Under the pieces are notes generated by a model. The model saw only the letters and a program-made list of their open reading frames with translations. It did not search any database and was not told the origin of the DNA. Of a stretch of 64,000 nt of DNA, positions 1-13,329 are shown piece by piece. Position 1 is the stretch's first letter. Each line of letters begins with the position of its first letter. Source of the DNA: Luscinia megarhynchos (lineage: Eukaryota; Chordata; Aves; Passeriformes; Turdidae); the NCBI GenBank assembly GCA_034336665.1, contig CM067565.1, forward strand, positions 85,979,858 through 86,043,857. Direction: 5' to 3'. The position numbers and the translations under genes were made by a program.

Positions 1-1085
1 TGCTGTGCACAGTCTTCAAGCCACTCACACAAACAGGGTTGCTGAGCAGTTGTATGATCATCACATTATATGTGAAGCTGCAGGATTTGAAGTCCATGCC
101 AATCCCTTTATATATTTTTAATACCAGCTTTTCTTTAGCATTTTATTGCTCAGACACGGTGTCATGAACTCCTCCTGAAGCTCCTCACATGCAGGTTTTT
201 TACACTCCTGAGAAACTCAGACCAACAACATGCTTTGATACCTTGGCATCCACTACTTTTCTAAATAATTTGCAAACATGCAATACCTTATAAATAAGTT
301 TCTGTGGGACTTCTTTGGAAATATTATTCTGTTTAAAAAATTTACCAGTCATTCACAGACTATGTTTCCTAACCTTTAATCATAAGAGGGTAAAACTCTT
401 TTCCTACCACTTCTTTCATGTCAGTTTAATTCCTGAGGAGCCTCTGTGGAAGGGTGCTGTTGAAAATGAAAACCAAAAGTTTATCAGCTGACCTCCTCGG
501 TGCACATTCTCCATGGTTTCTCCAAAGGACTCCAACAAATCTGCAAAGGATGGTTTCCTGACCAGATCCAATTCTGACCCTGTGCCAGGGGAGGCTGATG
601 TGGTGCAGGCAAAAGCAGAACCAGACTGTTGAAAACACAACAGAAGATATTTGCTGCAGTGTTAAAGTAAGTAGGTGCTGATATTACAGAGGTGAAAATA
701 TGTGTTAGTGCTAGTGCTGCTGTTTGAAAAAGGCATTAATTGGACCATGTTGAAGAGATGTACCCTCACCGAGAGAAAACAGCACTGAACAGTAACCAAT
801 AGTCAATAAAAAATTTACATGGAAATGCAGTTTTACTAGATTTTCAGGCCTGAATTTTTTCACAACTTGTTAATCACTGAGATATGAAACAAAAAATATT
901 AATGATCAACAATGCACTATATCTGAGTAATTAATAAAATGTCTTTAAAGGAACCTCAGAGAGCTTCAGCAAACCTCACATGTAAAAGTTCTCTGAGTAT
1001 GGTATGAACATCTAAATGTGTATTCAAAAATTGGCATCTTTATAAATATTAAAACCATCAGCAGAGTTTGGAATGAAATGTGTTT
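1..1085. other. Unique AT-rich noncoding DNA
   Basis: No gene, repeat family or RNA is recognisable here. The open frames at 416-640 and 426-638 lie on the minus strand, overlap each other in different frames and carry no domain signature, so they read as chance frames. Confidence 0.6.
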
Positions 1086-1089
1086 CCAA

Positions 1090-1330
1090 CCATTAGGCAA
1101 GATTTTTTTGAAAAATATATAATTCTTACATAATTCACGCCAGCAGCTAATATTGGTCTCATTATTATTGTCATTTAATTATAGTGCAATTCTCTCCAAT
1201 ATTTTTGCAATGTAATTTAACAAGTTATATGTCATCTGATAGTATTACAAAATGTGCCATTACACAAGCAATTGACAGCTATGCTGTTTTAAAAACATTG
1301 GCTACCCAACAGCATAAATCATACAGGTGT
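1090..1330. promoter_or_regulatory. Candidate conserved noncoding element
   Basis: This AT-rich block has the wording typical of vertebrate developmental enhancers: a TTTAATTATAG homeodomain-type core near 1175, an AATTGACAGCT stretch near 1270 that fits a MEIS/TGIF TGACAG site, and a retained CpG (TTCACGCC) in otherwise CpG-free DNA. No open frame spans it. The call is inference from composition and motif density; single motifs of this kind occur often by chance. Confidence 0.25.
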
Positions 1331-2167
1331 GAGAGAAAGTCCTAATGCAAAATGCATCTTTGCTAAATCACTGAAAAAAAATTAAGGAGAAGGAGTACTT
1401 CAGCCACAACTGCATACTATTTTAATGGCTCAGAGAGACTAGGAAGTCTGAATTTTATTTGTACTTGAAGTTAAGACCAGAAGGATCTTAGTCACTCAAG
1501 TCATCTTCCAGTAATACCTATTTACAAATGTCTTCCAGAGTTCCTTGTGTGCCATGTATCACCCTACTAAAGAAATGGACAAATACTGATAGTGATGTTT
1601 CTGAAGTGTTCAAAAGTTTTGTGTCTATGGTCCAAGCTCCAGCCTGGGAAAAGGTTTCTGGTGACTATAAAGGACCACAGATGAAAACTTCTTAGAAATC
1701 ACAGAATACGTAAGAAACTATCTTCAGAAACATGAGTGTTTCTGAGCTAGCCAGAGACAAGTCCAAATTCAATCCGTACTTCCCAAATCAGCTGTAAACT
1801 TACCCTGAGGCTATGCAGAAGGAGCTTTGGTGACAAGAGTTTCATTCTGTGCCAGGACTAAAACAGATATTCCAAAATTTCTTGAAAAGAACTATTTGAA
1901 AAACACTCAAGATCATTCATAACACCGCATTTTGAAGTTAATGTTTGCATCTTTGCTGTAATAAATAACCAAATTTATTCAAGAAAATATAACACAAAAG
2001 CAAAAAACAATTTCAAATGAAAAATGAACCCCCAACAATGTTAAATTGATTATTTTCACATTTTTTCCTTTATTTCTTCAGGTGAAATCAAGTTGAATGT
2101 TTGCCATGTAATTTGGTTTCAGAACCATGACTTCTCAAGGTGGTAGTTCCTTACAAATCTTTCTCAC

Positions 2168-2355
2168 CAATTTTTGGCATCCCTCTTGAGTCATTGATGT
2201 CCCTCTGTCCCAGACCACTCTGGATGGCAGCAGCCTTCCAGGTGAGGGCTGGTGCTCCCTGCCTGCCAAGCTCACAGTGATGTGGCTCTGCTTTCTCATC
2301 AGCATTTGCACCTTTGGGCCATCACTGAAACTTGCACTCAGAACACCCACATCTC
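2168..2355 (-). other. Exon-like open segment, unrecognised product
   Basis: On the minus strand a pyrimidine run ending TTTTTTAG (AG at 2357-2356) precedes an open stretch, and a good donor, TTG followed by GTGAGA, sits at 2168/2167. Between them are 188 nt with one open frame: two bases of a split codon followed by 62 codons, so the upstream intron would be phase 1 and the downstream one phase 0. The frame begins GDVGVLSASFSDGPKVQML and continues past the donor to a stop. The residue mix is protein-like, but I recognise no family and see no partner exon nearby. It could be an exon of a gene crossing the window, a lncRNA exon, or chance splice-like sites around a random frame. Confidence 0.13.
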
Positions 2356-2449
2356 CTAAAAAAGAGAGCATCACTCCACAGTAAAAGAGAAGAGAGCAGC
2401 ATTTCACAGTAAAAATAGCCTTCTTCAAAAGTAAGACACAACACAAAAT

Positions 2450-4400
2450 GTCATCCTGATCTTAGCAAAAAGCCTGGAGGCTCTTTCCTCGTTAGGATGT
2501 TTAGGAACGTTATGTAGAACTTTATGTTCCCGTGACTTGCAGGAAAAGGCAGTAGTGTCACACTCACACTGCCACTAAAAATAACTGAAACATGTAAAAA
2601 TAAACAAAGCACCACCTTGTCTGGTGTCTTCTAAGAATGAGATGCATACTTGTACAGTAGGTGGTAAGCTGAAACACACAATATTTGATGTGAGAACACA
2701 ACTTCATAGGGACTGAGAGAATAAAGATATGCAATCATGTCTCTAGGGACCAATTTCACTCTAAGATTTAAATAACAATCCTATATCCCGCTTGAACTTG
2801 GATGTTTTCTGCTCAATGGCAATGAAGCAGAAACTTCAAAGTTTGGAAAGTATGTGCAAAAGCTGCATGCTCACTTGCCTTGGACATCTGTAACAGTCTC
2901 TAAAAATACGGGGCCAGTGTAATCAGGAACAGCATTTGGTCCTTAAATATTAGTCAGGAAATGAACTTTTGAACACCTACATTTCTGTCAGTACTGAAAA
3001 TGTGCTTTAGTCTTTTCACATTAAGAGCTAAACAAAAATTGCTAAAAGTATTCTACAAATCAGCTCACCAGCCATCCATGGTTTGTATGGCTGAGAATAG
3101 TTCCACACACACAATCAAAACAGGCATATGAGTTAATTCTGGAAGTCCTAAGAAGCTTAAAAAAGCATAGGGTGCTGCAGTCATTTGGTTTTTGGAGTAT
3201 ATTTCCCCAATTGGATTCAGGGAAGCTGCATTCATCGTTGAGGGGAAACTGGATTCATAGTTTTTAACTAACAGCTTACTGGGGAGTAGGAGAACAATAA
3301 AACTAGGCAAATGGAGTAGCTGAAAAAAAACCCCTAAAATAAGAAGAAATGTTTGCAAGTGTAAGCTTATCCAAGGAGTTCTGCCCTTTGGCCAGCCTTC
3401 TGTAGACATTCATACAGAAAATCTGTTAATGCTGAGTGAGATAAGAGCACACAGTTGAACTTATATTCGAATTGGGATCGTTTCTGTGGGATTTTCCAGT
3501 CAGAATAAGAAGCAAGGTGACTTGAGACCTCAGGGTTAGTCCTGATTTTTTGTCATCTATTTCATACTGTCTTTCTTTTTGCCTGCTGTAAAAATGAATG
3601 CATGGATGAACAGATGTTCAGCAAATTATATTCCTGCCCTGCTTTGGATAGCCTTAAACAATTGCATGAAGTAAGCATCAACTTGAAAATATTCTCCCCA
3701 ACTTCAATTTTTATTTAGTTTCCTTAGAAAAACATCCCACATGAATTCTAGGCTCTCTTTCCTTCACAGCCAGATCCCCCACTAATTCTATATATCTCTA
3801 CTGAAGTTATCTGGATCCATTTGATATCACTTATGAAAGATGAAGCAAAAACCACCTCTTCATCTCAATGCAAAACACTAACACCCATCATCAAAACTGT
3901 TCTGGGCCAAATGAAAATCTGGTTATGAAAGACAAAAATGTGCAATGAGCTAAGCAGTTTGAATTAAATGACAGGCCTTTGGAAAACGTTGCAACTAATA
4001 TTTTACTTATTACTACAGAACAAATGTTCTCTAGTAATGACAGAACTAATGCAATTGAGTTTTTAGATCATGTGGAATGATGAACAACTGAGAGACTTGA
4101 ATTAGAATTAGACCTTGAATTTCTTGAAGTCAAAAACTTGAGAAGTTTATCTTTCAAGCCAAAAGTGGGAACAAACCCTAGATGCATAAAAAGATACTGC
4201 CATATGATCAGAGAACAGAAAATACAGTAAATGAAAGGAGAAAAAAAAAGAATGTTTTGGCCAGTATTGATTCATTAACTTAACCTTTAAATTTTGCCAC
4301 ATTTTAGAACAGGTTTAGAACAAGGAACAGATAAATAAAGACTTGGAGGTAAAGGAACTATTGGATATCATGCACTATTGGATATAGTACAGTAGGATAT
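2450..4400. other. Unique noncoding DNA, nothing recognised
   Basis: AT-rich sequence without identifiable genes or repeats. A 114-codon minus-strand frame at 3065-3409 is rich in hydrophobic residues but shows no signal peptide plus domain layout I can name, and is most likely random. An imperfect short duplication containing ACTATTGGATAT occurs twice at about 4366-4392, just upstream of the LINE fossil. Confidence 0.5.
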
Positions 4401-4430
4401 ATAATAAAAGAAGGGAGATCTAGGCAGACC

Positions 4431-5215
4431 AGCTTAATAGCTTCCTTTGATAAGATAGCTGATTTTCTAGACAAAGGAAAAGGAGTCAATGTCATCTATC
4501 TAGACTTCAGTAATACATATGGTATGGTGCCACATGGGAAATTATTTGTTAAGCTGGAGAAGATAGGGATTAGTAGAGGAATTGAAAGATAGGTAAAGAC
4601 TGTCTCAAGGAACGACAGCAAAAGATAGTGTTGAAAGGAAAAGTAACGTGAGGGTTACCAGTTAGCAGTGGAATTCTTTATGGATCAGTCTTGGGTCTGA
4701 TCTCCTTATTTCAATTAAGATCATGACACAAATATTTGGAATGTGGCGATAGTGCATACGTTGGCACTATCAATACACAGGAGAGGAGGATATCATGCAG
4801 AAAAAGGCTGGATGACAGTAAGGACAGGTGTAATAGGAAGGGATGAGAAGCAGTTTTTTGAAGATAATGAAGCTAGTCACTTACCCCAAAATGAAGATAA
4901 TGCATTTGGAAACTAATAACAAAAATTAGGAATCAGTTAGAAAAGACTGAGCTAGAGGGGGACCCCGGGTTAGCTGTCTGTCACAGCACAGCTGAGAGCA
5001 AGCAGTGGGATACTGCAGTGAAAAAGAGCACACAAGGAATGCGTCAGGAGGTGTATTTTAGGTGTACAGAGGACGACTAGCTCCATTATGAAAATCTCTG
5101 ATGAGATCTGACTGTAAGTGTTCATACAGTCCTGCTAAACAGTCTCAGGCAAGATAAATCAAAACAGGACCAGGTGCAGAGAGGGCTAACCAAAACGAGA
5201 AAGAAAATAAAGACT
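4431..5215 (+). mobile_element. Decayed CR1/L3-type LINE, reverse transcriptase remnant
   Basis: Translation of the plus strand from about 4440 gives IADFLDKGKGVNVIYLDFS and then NTYGMVPHGKLFVKLEKIG, matching the CR1/L3 reverse-transcriptase block that contains the catalytic-region phrase YLDFSKAFDTVPH. About 65 residues on, after a frame change, GILYGSVLGLISLF corresponds to the GVPQGSVLGPLLF block. Further downstream, around 5105-5200, the nucleotide text follows the same family's 3' coding end (the stretch ending in a GTGCAGAGAGGGCTAACC-like phrase). The frame is broken by stops and shifts and the FDTV residues are lost, so it is an old, dead copy. No 5' end and no CR1 3' tail of 8-bp repeats is visible. 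Whether it is CR1 proper or the older L3 group needs alignment. Confidence 0.75.
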
Positions 5216-5219
5216 TAAC

Positions 5220-7105
5220 CAACAAAATCTCAGTTAGAGATACCTATAAATACTGAGGCTGTCATTAGAAAATGAACAGGTGTACCTTAACTCACATTCA
5301 GGATGAAAGCTTTCTGCTTCAAGTCTGTAATAAGACTCTGACCCTTTGTGTCTCCTGTGTGATGGATATTATCAGCTAACAACTGGTCAGACTGAGGGAG
5401 CTACTTACATCTTTCAGGGAACATATATGTAACATCTAGACCCAAATGTCAGCCTATCAGGCAGGGATCTTTTGTTCTTCTCAGCTTCATAAAGTGCTTC
5501 TTTCTAAGGAACTCTGGCACTGCAGCACACATTTGTGATCAAATGAGTAACAGAAGCAACAGCAGAGGTCCACAGCAGTCAGGGACCAGTTTTGGAGCCC
5601 TGCCAGTGGTCATCTACTGACCAATGTCCCCCATCCCTTGCTAACTACACACCTCATCCCACATCAGCCTTACAAGGTATCAGGTACTCACTGGTATCAC
5701 AAGCTCTTACCTCTCTCAGAGTGATACAAAGATGACAGATTATCTAAGGGATCTGATTCATCTTTTCCATAATCCCGACCTGGATAGTGATGTTGTAGGT
5801 GTTTTCCTATTAAAACAGCCCAATTAGCACTTTGCAAGCAGGTCAGTAATGTTTTAAACCTTGAAATAGGATCCCACTACTTCATAATGAACACGTGCAG
5901 CCTTGCTTCTAGAAAACACTTCTGCAACCTTTAATAAGTAAGAAAGAGTGGAGTAAAAATGACCCTGGAAAACCCTCCTTAAAGTTAGTGGAACAAAACC
6001 CCTTTTGCCATGCTTTTAAATAAATCCCACCAAATTCTGGTGGAGTAAAGAACTAGCATTTCAGGTCCACAGGCTCTACAGAAGACAAATACCTGTTCCT
6101 GCCAGCTGTAACATCTGGAAATTCTGAGCCATATTCTGCTATAGATTTTCAAGCTGTTTTCTCTGATACGAGAAATCCAAAATTGCTGGTGTGGTATATC
6201 CTGTAGTCTGTTGCACAGCTATGAGTGGAAGGAGGTTTGGTGTAAAATGACTGAGTTAATGTTTACTTACATGGATTTTTTGCTACATTAGGACAGGTCC
6301 CCATTGTCTGTGTCACTTAGAGTTCAGGTTGCTGCTGAAACAAGCTAGTCACATTTAAGTATATTCTTTCCATTTAATCACTGTAAGCAGAAGTCCAGAC
6401 ATCCACTTTTCCCCCCTGCTGTTCTCTCAGCAGTGTTTTTTTACAATTTAAGAAATCATACAGAGATAATTAATAGGTTATAAAAATCCAAATATTTAGG
6501 TTATCATTTCCCTTGTTTTAAAGATAAGCCATTGCAAAGGAAAGGATGGCAGTGCAAAGACAGGATTCTCAAGAGAAGTGAACTGAGATGACATCCTGTG
6601 GAAAAAAAAGGACTCTTAGGCATGATCTTTGTTAAAAAATCCTTTTAGGTAATTTTGTTAGAATACTAAATTTTACAGCAAAATTAAAGTCCACAAAAAT
6701 AATTTGCTATCTATGAAAGGAAACCAGCCAGGAAAGAATGGAGCTCCAGTATTTACCCAAAGAGGCAGCTGTATTCAACAGATTTATTTATAATAATATT
6801 ATTTGGTAGCAAGCAACTTACCATGGCTGAATGCAAAAAAGTATTTTTGATGAGTTAAAGAGATTAAGGAAAATCAGGCAGATTTTGACAGAGAATGGTG
6901 TGTAAATGAGAGGTGTTATCAGCCTGAATCTGGCAGCTCCATTTTTGTTATGGTGAAAAATATCAGTATTATTTACTAAGAAGATTAGGGCTGAATTGGA
7001 AGAGAGGCTGGTTGTTTGGAGATTGAGATAAGATAAAGGATTTTACCTTCTATGCACAAGCCAAATGCAATACACACAGGACTGTTATCTCCAGCTCAGG
7101 CCTAG
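5220..7105. other. Unique noncoding DNA, nothing recognised
   Basis: No gene, RNA or assignable repeat is seen. The stretch just after the LINE fossil (5220-5340) could be further decayed LINE sequence but has no readable motif. Confidence 0.5.
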
Positions 7106-7109
7106 CAGA

Positions 7110-7265
7110 GGTGTATTAAGATGTACATTGTAATTACCAGTGGCAGGAGTGGATTTCATAAAGGCTATTTTAAAATCGAATAAAATGCTGGCCTTTAATT
7201 ATACAGCTTTGAAATATTTTTCTTAGTTAATTGCAACAGGAAAAAAAAATCCACCTCATATTTGA
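7110..7265. promoter_or_regulatory. Candidate conserved noncoding element
   Basis: A compact block with several homeodomain-type cores, GTAATTACC at about 7131, CCTTTAATTATAC near 7193 and TTAGTTAATTGC near 7223, and one CpG (AAATCGAATA). Density of such cores over about 100 bp is higher than in neighbouring sequence. Inference only; no alignment was possible. Confidence 0.25.
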
Positions 7266-7499
7266 AACTGATTCTTGCAGAGAAAGCACAAGCAGAGCAG
7301 GCAGTCTCTGCCTGATCTGCACTTGTTTTGCTATCTGGCTTCATTCTGTGGTTTGAACCACAGAGTCAACTGAGACTGCTAAACACCTTCCTCATTTTCC
7401 CCCTGTTATCCAGAAAGCAAGATTAGCAAGGATTGGGGAAGGTGGGGGCTGGAAGGAGGGGGGAAGAATAAATCTCCCTTTCATGACATAATTAATTAG

Positions 7500-10400
7500 T
7501 TCCAAAAATGAGCAGTGCGCTCATGGATCTCTCATGGCTGGCAGTGACAGTTCCAGCTCCCAGTACTCCCAGTGGTGTCTGTGAGGGGCAATATTATTTA
7601 TACCACTAAGAAGTATCCAAAGGAGAAGAGCAAACCAAGTTCTGTGTTAAGCACAAAGCCTGTTTGGACCTGGGTGGGACCTCACACAAGACTGCTGTTG
7701 TCAATAAGCAGAAACCAAGCTGGTAGTTTTGAGGGGAATTAAAAAAACCCTGAACTCCCTCTCTTCTAGAAGATGTTGTTATTGCCATATATCCCAACAT
7801 CAGCCTGCCTCACAACAATCCTCTGGCTCTCTAGGTCACACTGGCAAGAAGTGAAGTCAGGAAGGGGCCTCAGGCTGCCCAGGAATCGCCATGAGGCACT
7901 GCCCCAGTGCATGTCCCCGTCTGGGCTTCCATTTCTGCTTCTATGAGGAATATTACTGACATGTTTAGCTCTCACAATGATGATCAATTGCTTTCCCACT
8001 TTCCCACTATGGGGAACGTATCTATGTTCAAAAATCCTTCAAAAACACTTCCATGTGGTGAAAACTCAAAGTTATTTTCGATTTCCATTTCCACAGCAGC
8101 CAAAAGCCTTCATTACATTCACACCTCTATTTATTTATTTTAAAATCCAACATCATGAGCATATGTAATATAACAAGTGTATGTAGTCATTAGCAAACTC
8201 CTCTGGGGAGTTTACTATTCTTGTTACTAAAGGCAAATGAATGCCCTCAGATTTCAGAATCCTGAAGAATATATTTGAGTTTGTTTTGGTGTTACTTTTC
8301 TGCTGGAAATTGTGAAGGCTGCAGTTACACAGCTGGCTTTTCATGCTATGACTGCTATAAGCAGTTAATTAAATTACTACTGACTCACTACTGCTCATGG
8401 TAGCACTACTTCATATGACCTTCAGTTTTGCTGTTTGTACAAGTTTATAAAATGTTGCTCAACCAGCCTGGTCCATTTCCCTGTAAAAGTGGTGAAAAAC
8501 GTGATGAAATACTTAAAAAACATGTAGTTGTATCCCAAAAGAAAAAAAAGGTGGAAAACCACAGTATTTTTCATTAAGACAAAATGCACATAAAATCCAC
8601 TTAAAAACTGTGCATAATTCACTAGCTTTCTAAGGTACTGCCCTCTCTACATGTGGGGAGTCCCTTCTAGTGCCCAAAATATCTGCATTTCAGAAACAAG
8701 CTGCTAGGAAAGCTGGGGGTGTGCTCCACTATGGATCTTGCATAATCCCATGGCTTCCTTCCGTTTGATCTACAATGTTCTGTTTCTCGATATCTGTGGG
8801 AAGAGATCCCAGAATATATCAAACCACATGATTTCCCCCCCTTTGTGTGGAAATAAAAACACACACAGCCATTAAAGACAACAGTTACTAACAACTCAGA
8901 CACACTGATCAAATCCAAGCAATGTACCAGCACAAATGGAGTAGGAAAAATTTTGTGCAATTTTCCCTGAAGGAAGCAGGACTTTGGACTTCTGCCTACA
9001 ATAGCAATGCTTGGATGCATTGTGGCCACACTGCTGTGGTCTGCTGGTCTCAGGAGAGGTTGAGGTGCTAATTTGTAGACAGAGAGTACAAATAATAGCC
9101 ATTTGGATGCACCAGAAATTTCACCAGCCTGGTTTTAGTCAGTAGGATGCTACATTCAGCATTTTAAGGGTGCTGTGATTCTGGTCTATGTCTTGATGTA
9201 AATATTAAGTCTCAATTTTTTCTGTCTATGTTAATGGCAAAACAATTTTAATACTATTGTTCAGCTGTAGTGGACCACTGAAAGCAGCTGCTTTTGTTAG
9301 TGAGTATTTTTGTTCCTAGAAACACAAACTGTGCACCAAAACAGTCAAACAATTCTCTGATCCCTGTCTTGTTCCTGAGCCAGTACAGCTCCTTTCCCCT
9401 TTCCTTTTGTCCAGACAATTGTTCCTAGCGATGAGGTTTTGAAAATCTTACCCTGAATCAATTTAATAAGAACCATATTTGAACAGAAGTAACAAATAAT
9501 TCATCCAGCTTCATAAATGCCCAGAACAAAGTCCAGATTCTGGGCTGCAAAAGTTCACTTATATCAACAAAGTAATGCTCTTTCTCTGTGCTTCTATCCT
9601 GTTTATTCTAAAATAAAAGTACAGTGTACTAATAGACCAGGATCTATTAGACTTGTTCACTGTTCATCTCTCTTAGCTATTGGTGGCCAGGAAGTGTGGA
9701 AAATTGCAAGTACAGTAAATAACTACATTCTGTTGTAGTAGTAGTAGTCATCCATCCATGAACATAATGCTAAACACAGAAATATTACAGTGTTTCTGTA
9801 AACTGGATAAATTGTACTTTAATGTGCTTTTATGGAAAATGACCACTTAGACAACAAATGCATTTGTTCCATGTAGGTACCCACAGGATTCTTGCAGTGT
9901 AGAATATTTTTGTTTGCTTTTAAAAGCAGAGCTAAACAACAGAACTTTATATTAAAGTAAGAACCATGAGCAAGGAAACATGGTGAAAGTAAAGGCAACT
10001 TATATTTACCAGCTGTGTTTGCTTTTTCTCTTCCCCAACAAAACTTGACCAAAATGGGAAATTTCATAAATTAGAAAAAAATGCTAAACAAAAATACGGA
10101 GCGGTTTTGTTGATTAGGGGTAGCAGAAAGTTGCTGAAGGAACAGGAAATAAATGGATGGTGTCAAGAGCTGTGCACTTTCTCTGTGGTGCTGAGCACCC
10201 ATTGCATATTTTAGGGTGCTTGGAGCATTCAGCATCTTGCAAACCAAGGTTTTAAAAGAAAGCCACTTTGCCTTCCTTGAAGCAGAGTTTTAGCTAGAAA
10301 CACAATTATGTGTATACATATATAAATACATATAGCTGGTATGTTTAAGAGTTGTACAACAAATGCTGAATAAAATACATATAGTCAGATTGGTTGAAGC

Positions 10401-12395
10401 AATTGAAACTTCTTAGTATGGTAGATGCTTTAGGAATTATTACATTCATAATCCATATAATGGGAAAATTTGGAAAAAGAACTGGTAATGGACAGTTGTA
10501 CAGACGTAGAAATACTTCTTAAACATAATTTAGGTCTACTTTGTTTCTGGCCTGAAATTTCTAGTGACTTGCAAAGCTTGCAGTTTAGCCTTAGCTATGT
10601 AAGTTACTTAGTATGCTAGGGCTGTCTTCGAAATCCTGCCTGCACATTTAGGGAAAAAAAAAGATATCTCAAAGGCCATAAGGCAGAAATCTAGTTTCTA
10701 ACTTTGGCTGAGAGTGACAGTGTTGGTCATGTCTTTGTGGGCTCAATGTGCTGTTTGGTTGTTGCAGAAAAAGAGGATTCCTTACTGTTCCAGCTATGAT
10801 TACATGCTCAGATATTATCTTGATGGCTTTAAGAGACATCCATGTGTGCAGTGGGGTGCAACTGGTTGACACAAAATAATATTTTTTCCAATTTGTTCCA
10901 TGGTGACAGTAATTCAGACAAGAAGAAGATTTTGTGTTCTACTGTAACATTCTACCCGGCCAATAATTCCAAGATAATGCAATGGATATTTACAAAGACA
11001 TATATATGTGTATGTGTGTGTGTATTTATAAGCTCAGTAAAGGGAAATTTAATTGCTCATATGAACTGATTCTGCTGTGCATAAAATTATTTATTTTATT
11101 CTACAAGAATGATAAATATTTGTCAAGGCTTTTTTTGTTGTTGCTTTTGTTTTATGTATTTATGTGCAATTGAACTCCACTGCAAATCAGCTTATTACAT
11201 TCCATATTCATGGGTGACACTTCTCAAGTACTGTCCTTTTTTTCTCTAAATATGAGGTGTGGTCTTGGTGTGTACTGAGAACCTCTGACAACCAATTCTT
11301 GGCAGGGAGTGCTCAGGAGTACCTTAAAAATTTAGCATTTGCATGTCTTAAAAGGACAGAACGGATAAAATAATTCTTAATACATGTTACTCAATTACCC
11401 TCCTCTATCCCCTCCTCTATCCCCAGTTTTGCTAAACTGCAGTGAGGTTTCTGTGGAAAGTGGTATTCCCAAATAACCAAAAAATAAAGGAGATATGCCT
11501 TTTGCTTCCTCAGTAATCCAATTCAGCCATAGGCTGAGCACACTCTAAAAAGTGTAGAATTTTCCAATTCTAAAAATTCAATCATTTATGGTCTAATATC
11601 TATTTCATTTGACCTGGAGAGTACTCATTAAAAGTCATAAGTTAATTGGAACCAAAAAAATTGCATATTTTCATTTGAATTTTAGTATTTCTGTGCAAAT
11701 TGTGTGTCCAGGACTATCAAATACATGCAGAGTATATTTACAACATTCTGCCTGCCTGGAGCATGCCATAGATAATAATGTTTCACTAACATTAACCAAT
11801 AAGTAGCAAGCAGAGATTTTCCAAATGTTTGTGACAGTTTAGATGTTAAATTGGATTTTTTCCATCTGACCATCAATCTCAACTCCATATTTTGCAGAGA
11901 TCTCTATCAATATTTCTTAGACAGCTGTTGCATCAGTAAATTTTGGAGCTCCAAGCCCAACCATGAGTAACATTTTAATGCAAATATTGCTATGGATTTT
12001 TTACTTAATGGCAGAAAAATAGTTCACATTTTCAACTTTGTGGGGTCCTTGCATCTTGCAAATATGAGTAATAAAAATTGCATTCAGTCAAGTGGAATAA
12101 CATAACAGCAGTCACCACTTCCAATTGCTTCCCCCATTTATGGTTCTTACATCACATTTGTCAGACTCATCTCCAGACATGAAGAGAACTTCAGCCACAT
12201 TCCTTGGATACCTGAAGTAAAGTCATATGCTAAAGACAGATCAGCACATTGAAAGTTTTCACTTAATTTTTCTTTTCCTAATGCACTTGCATAAATTTTG
12301 AACAAACACAGAACCTTTGCCATCCCACACTTGTAAAATATCTCAAGAAAGGAAAAGTTATTGGTGCAAGATCACCATTTTCTAGACGTTGAAGA
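7500..12395. other. Unique noncoding DNA, nothing recognised
   Basis: Frames of 63-120 codons at 7606-9102 and 9517-11888 overlap on both strands and show no domain signatures. A short tandem duplication of CCTCCTCTATCC lies at about 11400-11423. Otherwise no repeat family is recognisable. Confidence 0.5.
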
Positions 12396-12402
12396 GAAAG
12401 AA

Positions 12403-12410
12403 ATGCAAAT
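12403..12410 (+). promoter_or_regulatory. Octamer motif ATGCAAAT
   Basis: A perfect POU/octamer site. One or more exact 8-mers of this kind are expected by chance in 64 kb, so it matters only if it falls in a conserved block. Confidence 0.15.
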
Positions 12411-13079
12411 CCACGCACCTCCACTCAGCAGCACCTCATGAGCCTCAGTAATGAAGACAGCTGTTTTCCACGGGATCTTCATCAGCAGTGAGGAGATGGA
12501 TGCAAGGGAAAAATGCCCCATCTAGGCTACATCAGGGTCACTGTTCTGAAAGACAAAGGGAATACTGAGGAATCAAAGTGGTTGAGATGTTCTGCTCACT
12601 TTCAACACTTCTCCTTTCGCTTTCCATCCCCAAAGAAGGCAGACAGATGTTTCCAGCCCTAGTGACTTATGACTGGAATAGACAAAAATGCTTCTCTTTT
12701 TAAGCAAGCAGTATGCAGCTGCTTTGAAGAGCCCCCATCAAGGGGAAAATACTAATTTGCTTTCTCCACCCACCAAGGCATCAAACCTTCCTGTGAATTG
12801 GGTGTAGAGTTTTTGTCTGTACCCAGAGCATCAGGAATAGACAACAGCTGAGAAGTGCTCAGGAAACACTTTGCATGCATTCTCCAAACAACATCCTGGC
12901 TGTCTTCCATGGGTACGGAAAGCTCAGTCAAATCTCATTGGTTTTAGCTAACAGCTAACAAGAAATTTCCTCACAATGTGAGGAATTCACATCAGCATCC
13001 AAGTGAAGACAGCTAGGATTAACCAGATGTCCACCAACCCAAATAAATCCACTCATAGGGATTTTGCAGAGGGCATAGA

Positions 13080-13245
13080 TGCTTTAATTTGCCTGTTGAA
13101 CAAATTGTGCCTTTATGACAAAATCAGTTAGTTTCCACATGGCAATTCTGTTGCCAGTGGTCTCTATTGTTGCAAATAATGTAAACACTTATTGTATAAA
13201 TTACTGATTGTCATTTGCAAACAAAACCTTGGAAGACGTGTCTAG
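13080..13245. promoter_or_regulatory. Candidate conserved noncoding element
   Basis: The text from TTTAATTTGCC to CAAAACCTTGG contains ACAAATTGTG, CTATTGTTGCAAA (SOX-type ATTGTT core), ATGTAAACAC (FOX-type core) and AAATTACTGATTG in about 160 bp. This resembles developmental enhancer sequence. Inference only. Confidence 0.25.
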
Positions 13246-13329
13246 GAATCACCTTGCAGTTGAGGACAAAAGATCACTGTTAAGATGTACTAAACCAGCA
13301 AGAGAGCAAGCTGCTGGCAACAATTTATT

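Noticed and set aside
3065..3409. 114-codon minus-strand frame with hydrophobic stretches
   Set aside because: Hydrophobic bias is expected from AT-rich DNA read in this frame; no family match.
9140..10260. Phrases such as GAGCACCCATTGC reminiscent of ancient MIR or L2 repeats
   Set aside because: Only short fragments agree; not enough to assign a family by eye.
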